Shown piece by piece: positions 63,669-64,000 of a stretch of 64,000 nucleotides of DNA. Below the pieces are notes generated by a model. The model did no database searches. It had not been told where the DNA came from and saw only the letters and a program-made list of their open reading frames with translations. Source of the DNA: an uncultured Peptoniphilus sp. (GTDB lineage: Bacteria; Bacillota; Clostridia; Tissierellales; Peptoniphilaceae); the NCBI GenBank assembly GCA_902488455.1, contig CABTWG010000002.1, positions 1-64,000 on the forward strand. Direction: 5' to 3'. Numbering within the stretch: the first letter of the stretch is position 1; every line of letters starts with the position of its first letter. Both the position numbers and the translations under genes were made by a program.

Positions 63669-63757
63669 GCAGGGATGACCGAGTGGCTGAAGGTGCACGC
63701 CTGGAAAGCGTGTATACAGTAATTGTATCGAGGGTTCAAATCCCTCTCCCTGCGCCA
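63669..63757 (+). tRNA. tRNA-Ser (anticodon GGA)
   Basis: The acceptor arms GCAGGGA and TCCCTGC pair. The anticodon stem CACGC / GCGTG closes the loop CTGGAAA with anticodon GGA (63703-63705). A long variable arm and the T-arm GAGGG-TTCAAAT-CCCTC follow. The 3' CCA is encoded. These features define a serine tRNA, reading UCC and UCU. Confidence 0.97.
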
Positions 63758-63758
63758 T

Positions 63759-64000
63759 GCCATGCTAGATGGGAAATTAGCGATGTCCTGTAACCTGCGA
63801 TTCGCTACAGCAGGATTGAATTCCTCTTGGAGGACCGTCTAATCTGTAGACTGCCCCATGAAAGCGGTGTTGAAACTTGGGTCTTACGCAACAGGAGCTT
63901 ATGAACCGTGTCAGGTCTTGACGGAAGCAGCACTAAGTAAGATGTTCTGTGTGCCGTGAGGGTGCCTGGGTGGAGCTGGCTCCATGGGTACCGTATGGGT
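63759..64000 (+). ncRNA. ffs: Signal recognition particle RNA, large bacterial type (3' end beyond window)
   Basis: The conserved SRP54-binding helix is visible around 63906-63935 (GTGTCAGGTC then GGAAGCAGCAC). Long upstream sequence with self-complementary blocks (e.g. CTGTAAC near 63787 and the 63800-63840 stretch) indicates the ~260-base form with an Alu-like domain, as in Bacillus and Clostridium. It starts just after tRNA-Ser(GGA), a known pairing. The terminal helix is not closed before the window ends, so the 3' end is missing. The exact 5' end is approximate. Confidence 0.9.

Overview
This is a low-GC chromosomal window with clostridial-type gene order. Signs of this are phoH-ybeY-dgkA-cdd-era-recO-glyQS-ccpN-PDRP-dgt-dnaG-rpoD in one run, a large SRP RNA, two-subunit glycyl-tRNA synthetase, KtrAB and a 2[4Fe-4S] ferredoxin. 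Ferredoxin, Fe-S proteins and few respiratory functions point to an anaerobic Firmicute. I would guess the Tissierellia / Peptoniphilaceae (Peptoniphilus, Anaerococcus and relatives), but the exact genus cannot be settled from sequence alone. No phage, insertion sequence, CRISPR array or rRNA operon is visible.

Layout, left to right. 1-301: gene-free DNA with inverted repeats. 302-4637 (minus): LUD protein, cysteine desulfurase, ThiI, LemA and a TPM-domain protein, one run centred on sulfur transfer to tRNA. 4707-5594 (plus): an RNase H-fold exonuclease. 5638-7604 (minus): a NatAB-like ABC exporter. 7651-21486 (minus): a 15-gene run of touching or overlapping genes joining phosphate-starvation/rRNA maturation, lipid recycling, Era, RecO, GlyQS, CcpN, the PPDK regulator, Dgt, DnaG, the main sigma factor, TrmK and Nif3. 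21696-31495 (minus): an unusual accessory cluster. 31753-34499: dnaX-ybaB-recR. 34500-35032: a gene-free stretch with five ~39-bp tandem repeats. 35033-42829: a HAD phosphatase, a membrane protein, a coiled-coil protein, coaD, rsmD, recG, fakA-like, Asp23 and DUF4342 genes. 42948-46068: KtrA, KtrB and infC-rpmI-rplT behind an L20-type leader. 46252-47358: prfB. 47696-53435 (plus): oppDFBCA. 53987-58230 (minus): trmN6-rsmI-nurA-herA. Then a small ferredoxin gene, two tandem brnQ genes, tex, tRNA-Ser(GGA) and an SRP RNA that runs off the right edge.

The most interesting part is 21696-31495. It encodes a surface double-rhodanese lipoprotein, a DUF2064 transferase fused to an aminoglycoside-phosphotransferase-like domain, two TVP38/TMEM64 membrane proteins, a family-2 glycosyltransferase of the type linked elsewhere to arsenosugar synthesis, a ferredoxin/CCG-domain Fe-S protein, a complete YnjBCD-like ABC importer with the permease split in two, and a nucleoside hydrolase. 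From memory, much of this matches the uncharacterised E. coli ydjXYZ-ynjABCDE locus, here combined with glycosyltransferases and a nucleoside hydrolase. I infer a system that imports and processes a nucleoside- or sugar-linked (perhaps sulfur-, selenium- or arsenic-containing) compound. The substrate is unknown, and no arsM or arsS gene is in the window.

Several listed gene starts differ from the longest reading frame because a ribosome-binding site marks an internal or non-ATG start. These are phoH (TTG), the rhodanese lipoprotein (TTG), infC (ATT), dnaG, cdd, ktrA, ktrB, prfB, oppF and the DUF4342 gene.
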